Positions 61,714 to 64,000 of a DNA stretch of 64,000 nt are shown one piece after another (position 1 is the first letter of the stretch; each line of letters starts with the position of its first letter). Where the stretch lies: contig JADLHJ010000033.1 in the NCBI GenBank assembly GCA_020848835.1, forward strand, positions 62,001 to 126,000. The letters are read 5' to 3'. The DNA comes from Candidatus Hydrogenedentota bacterium. GTDB lineage: Bacteria; Hydrogenedentota; Hydrogenedentia; Hydrogenedentales; SLHB01. The position numbers and the translations under genes are program-made. The notes beneath the pieces are model-generated. The model did not search any database and was not told where the DNA came from. It saw only the letters and a program-made list of their open reading frames with translations.

Positions 61714-64000
61714 ATGATTCGAGTTGTGCTCGCTGTGCTGCTGTTGGGGACTTTGACCGCGTGGGGGCAAGACGCCCCGCCGTCCATTGACTTCGCAAAG
61801 GACGTGAAACCGATTTTCGCCGAACGGTGTTACTCGTGCCACGGGCCGGAAAAGCAAAAAAACGGCCTGCGGCTCGACGCGCGAGACGCGGCGTTTGGCG
61901 GCGGCGACAGCGGAAAGGTCATCAGCGCGGGCGATCCCGATGGCAGCCTACTCATCAAATTGGTCACGGGCGGCGACGAGAAACGCATCATGCCGCCTCA
62001 GGGCGATCGGCTGACCGATGCGCAGATTGCGATACTCAAAGCTTGGGTGCAACAGGGCGCCGTGTGGCCCGACGATCATGCTGGCGATGCCGTTATTAAC
62101 ATTGATCACTGGGCTTTCAAAGCACCGCAGCGTCCTGCGACGCCTGCGGTAAACGACGCGGCATGGGTGCGCAACCCCATCGATGCGTTTGTGCTCTCAC
62201 AACTGGAAGCGCTAAATCTCAAGCCTTCTCCCGAGGCCGATCGTGCAACCCTTATCCGCCGTCTGCATTTCGACATCACCGGTATCCCGCCCGCGCCCGA
62301 TGAAGTTGATGCGTTTGTGAATGACGCTTCGCCCTACGCATATGAGGCGCTTGTGAACCGTTTGCTGTCCTCGCCCCATTTCGGTGAGCGTTGGGGCCGC
62401 TATTGGCTAGACATGGCGCGCTACGCCGACAGCGACGGTTATGAAAAAGATACGGGACGTCCCTACGCATACCGGTATCGCGACTGGGTGATCGACGCGC
62501 TGAATCGCGATCTGCCCTACGACCAATTTGTCACAGAACAGCTCGCGGGGGACCTCATGCCCAACGCGCCCGCGGACGCGGTCCTCGCGACCGGGTTCCA
62601 CCGCAATACGCTCACGAACCGTGAAGGCGGTATCGATCCCGAAGAGGATCGTTGCAAACAAAACGTGGACCGCACGAATACAACGGCGACAATTTTCCTG
62701 GGTCTAACAATGGGTTGCGCGCAGTGCCATACGCACAAATACGATCCGATCACGCAGAAGGAGTATTACCAGTTCTTTGGCTTCTTTAATACCGCCTTGG
62801 AAAAAGACGTGCCCGCGCCGACCGGTGGCGAGTTGATCGCGTATAAAGAGGCTAAGGCACGCTTTGACGTGCAGCGCGCGGAATTGCAGAAGGCGGTCGA
62901 TGCCTATCGTGCGCAGTTGGCGGAGACCTTGCCGCAATGGGAAAGCACGATCAGCGTGCCTGAACACGGGTGGAACGTGCTTCCGCCGATGAGTTTTGCC
63001 TCCGCAGCAGGTAGTACCTACAAACAACTCGAAGATCAATCAATTCTGTTGACCGGAGATGCGCCGTTGCACGACAAGTACACATTTGTCACGCGCATCA
63101 AAGACCTCGGCGTGAAATCGTTTCGCATCGAGACCATGACCGATCCGTCGCTCGCAAAGACGGGGCCGGGCCGCGCGAACAACGGCAATTTCGTCCTCAC
63201 GGAAGTTTCTGTATTTGTCGCGCCGTGGTCGAACCCGCTCAATCAAAAACAGATTGGATTGAAGAACGCAAAAGCGGAATTCGCGCAGCAAGGCATGGAA
63301 GCCGCCCTCGCGATCGACGGAAACTCGGACACCGGCTGGGCAATCTTCCGCGACTCGGAAACGAACAAGCCCAATGTGCTGACCTTTGAAACGACTGAAG
63401 ACGTCGGCACGCCGGATGGATCGATCGTCACGGTCGTCATCGAACAAAAATACGGGCGCAGCCACACGGTTGGCCGTTTCCGTGTGTCCGCATCGCAGTT
63501 GCCCGCGGACACGATTCAATATTCCGATGCCGTGTATCAGGCGTTAAAGACGCCCGCCGACCAACGCAACGACGCGCAGAAGAACGCAATCCTCGATTTC
63601 TACGCGAACCAGGACGCGAAGATGAAAGAACTGCGCGCGCCGCTGGAAGGCTTGATGAAGGCCGAGCCCAAGCCACCGGCGACCCTGGCGCAGACAGTTA
63701 TCCAGAACCCCAACCCGCCGAACACCTACGTGCACATTCGCGGCGACTTTCTACAAAAGGGCGAAGAAGTCACGCTCGGTACACCGGCTGTATTGAATCC
63801 GTTCCGCGCACGCAGCGACAAACCGGACCGTCTCGATCTCGCGAAATGGATCATGGATCCCGTCAACCCGCTGACATCGCGCGTGCAGGCAAACCGCCTG
63901 TGGCAGTTCATGTTTGGACGCGGACTCGTGGGTACGCCGGAGGATTTCGGCGTGCGTGGCGAAAAGCCCACCAACCCGCAATTGCTCGATTGGCTTGCAA
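61714..64000 (+). CDS. PSCyt1-DUF1549-DUF1553 protein, 3'-truncated
   Basis: The frame is open from the ATG at 61714 (GAGGG upstream) to the window edge; at least 762 residues. Signal peptide about 1-19. A planctomycete-type cytochrome c domain has CYSCHGPEKQKNGLRLDARD, one CxxCH haem site. DUF1549 (about 145-360) includes HFGERWGRYWLDMARYADSDGY and ANGVDRTN-like QNVDRTNTTATIFLG with CAQCH, a second CxxCH motif at about 330. A beta-sandwich of about 180 residues precedes the start of DUF1553 (SDKPDRLDLAKWI, NRLWQFMFGRGLVGTPEDFG). Its partner, a DUF1501 protein, may lie just outside the window. Function of the family is unknown. Confidence 0.9.
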   Translation, partial: MIRVVLAVLLLGTLTAWGQDAPPSIDFAKDVKPIFAERCYSCHGPEKQKNGLRLDARDAAFGGGDSGKVISAGDPDGSLLIKLVTGGDEKRIMPPQGDRLTDAQIAILKAWVQQGAVWPDDHAGDAVINIDHWAFKAPQRPATPAVNDAAWVRNPIDAFVLSQLEALNLKPSPEADRATLIRRLHFDITGIPPAPDEVDAFVNDASPYAYEALVNRLLSSPHFGERWGRYWLDMARYADSDGYEKDTGRPYAYRYRDWVIDALNRDLPYDQFVTEQLAGDLMPNAPADAVLATGFHRNTLTNREGGIDPEEDRCKQNVDRTNTTATIFLGLTMGCAQCHTHKYDPITQKEYYQFFGFFNTALEKDVPAPTGGELIAYKEAKARFDVQRAELQKAVDAYRAQLAETLPQWESTISVPEHGWNVLPPMSFASAAGSTYKQLEDQSILLTGDAPLHDKYTFVTRIKDLGVKSFRIETMTDPSLAKTGPGRANNGNFVLTEVSVFVAPWSNPLNQKQIGLKNAKAEFAQQGMEAALAIDGNSDTGWAIFRDSETNKPNVLTFETTEDVGTPDGSIVTVVIEQKYGRSHTVGRFRVSASQLPADTIQYSDAVYQALKTPADQRNDAQKNAILDFYANQDAKMKELRAPLEGLMKAEPKPPATLAQTVIQNPNPPNTYVHIRGDFLQKGEEVTLGTPAVLNPFRARSDKPDRLDLAKWIMDPVNPLTSRVQANRLWQFMFGRGLVGTPEDFGVRGEKPTNPQLLDWLA

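Overview
The window reads as a chromosomal segment of a Gram-negative, flagellated bacterium with a planctomycete-like gene repertoire. Evidence for this is the PSCyt1/DUF1549/DUF1553 cytochrome protein at the right end, a DUF1559 pseudopilin with a C-terminal DG-type tail, several PQQ-like beta-propellers, two Gfo/Idh/MocA oxidoreductases, a sulfatase, many glycoside hydrolases, an LptD-type outer-membrane protein and a sigma-28-driven flagellin. Hydrogenedentota, Lentisphaerota, Planctomycetota or a neighbouring phylum would all fit. I cannot settle the phylum without 16S rRNA or ribosomal protein genes, and none are present.

Layout. 1-2067: end of a membrane glycosyltransferase-like gene, tRNA-Ser(CGA) and a long stretch without genes. 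2076-3308: a secreted PASTA-domain protein. 3466-13834: a tight eight-gene operon on the minus strand. It encodes beta-propeller membrane proteins, a Tat-exported polyferredoxin, a NapH/CcoG-like membrane Fe-S protein, a fused NuoE-NuoF (HydC-HydB-like) flavoprotein and a 2Fe-2S/GltD-like flavoprotein that has lost its NAD(P)H subdomain. I regard this as the most likely undescribed system in the window: a path from NADH and a soluble flavin/Fe-S module through the membrane to periplasmic propellers. 14072-16924: a membrane-anchored unknown, a CreD homologue and a small membrane protein. 17015-19965: two paralogous secreted proteins built from 15-residue SVSGG repeats (YadA-head-like). 20085-21958: an ArsG/ArsF/thioredoxin redox module, with a divergent HTH protein ending in three Cys-Cys pairs. 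21994-23791: another propeller and a small Cys-containing protein. 23871-28183: a plus-strand operon of a PadR regulator, pseudopilin, unusual radical SAM protein, lipoprotein and COG0523 GTPase. 28253-34411: flagellin with a consensus sigma-28 promoter, then a PfkB kinase, a Pro/Ala/Gln-rich protein and a giant LptD fused to a beta-propeller. 34772-43220: a GH67-like hydrolase, EttA, small enzymes and several palindromic repeats.

43282-61561 is mainly carbohydrate metabolism: a GH88-like unsaturated glucuronyl hydrolase, GH36-like alpha-galactosidase with NPCBM domain, fucose/arabinose-isomerase-like protein, sulfatase, DUF4038-like and GH106-like hydrolases, and oxidoreductases. It is interrupted by tRNA-Ser(TGA), an HDAC-like deacetylase, a REP-associated tyrosine transposase flanked by inverted copies of its palindromic element, and a hybrid histidine kinase. 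No SusC/SusD pair or sugar transporter is visible, so this is a scattered catabolic set and not a classical polysaccharide-utilization locus. The last gene runs off the right end.

Start sites were chosen by Shine-Dalgarno match and overlap with the upstream stop. Functions rest on motif reading alone; no database search was possible.
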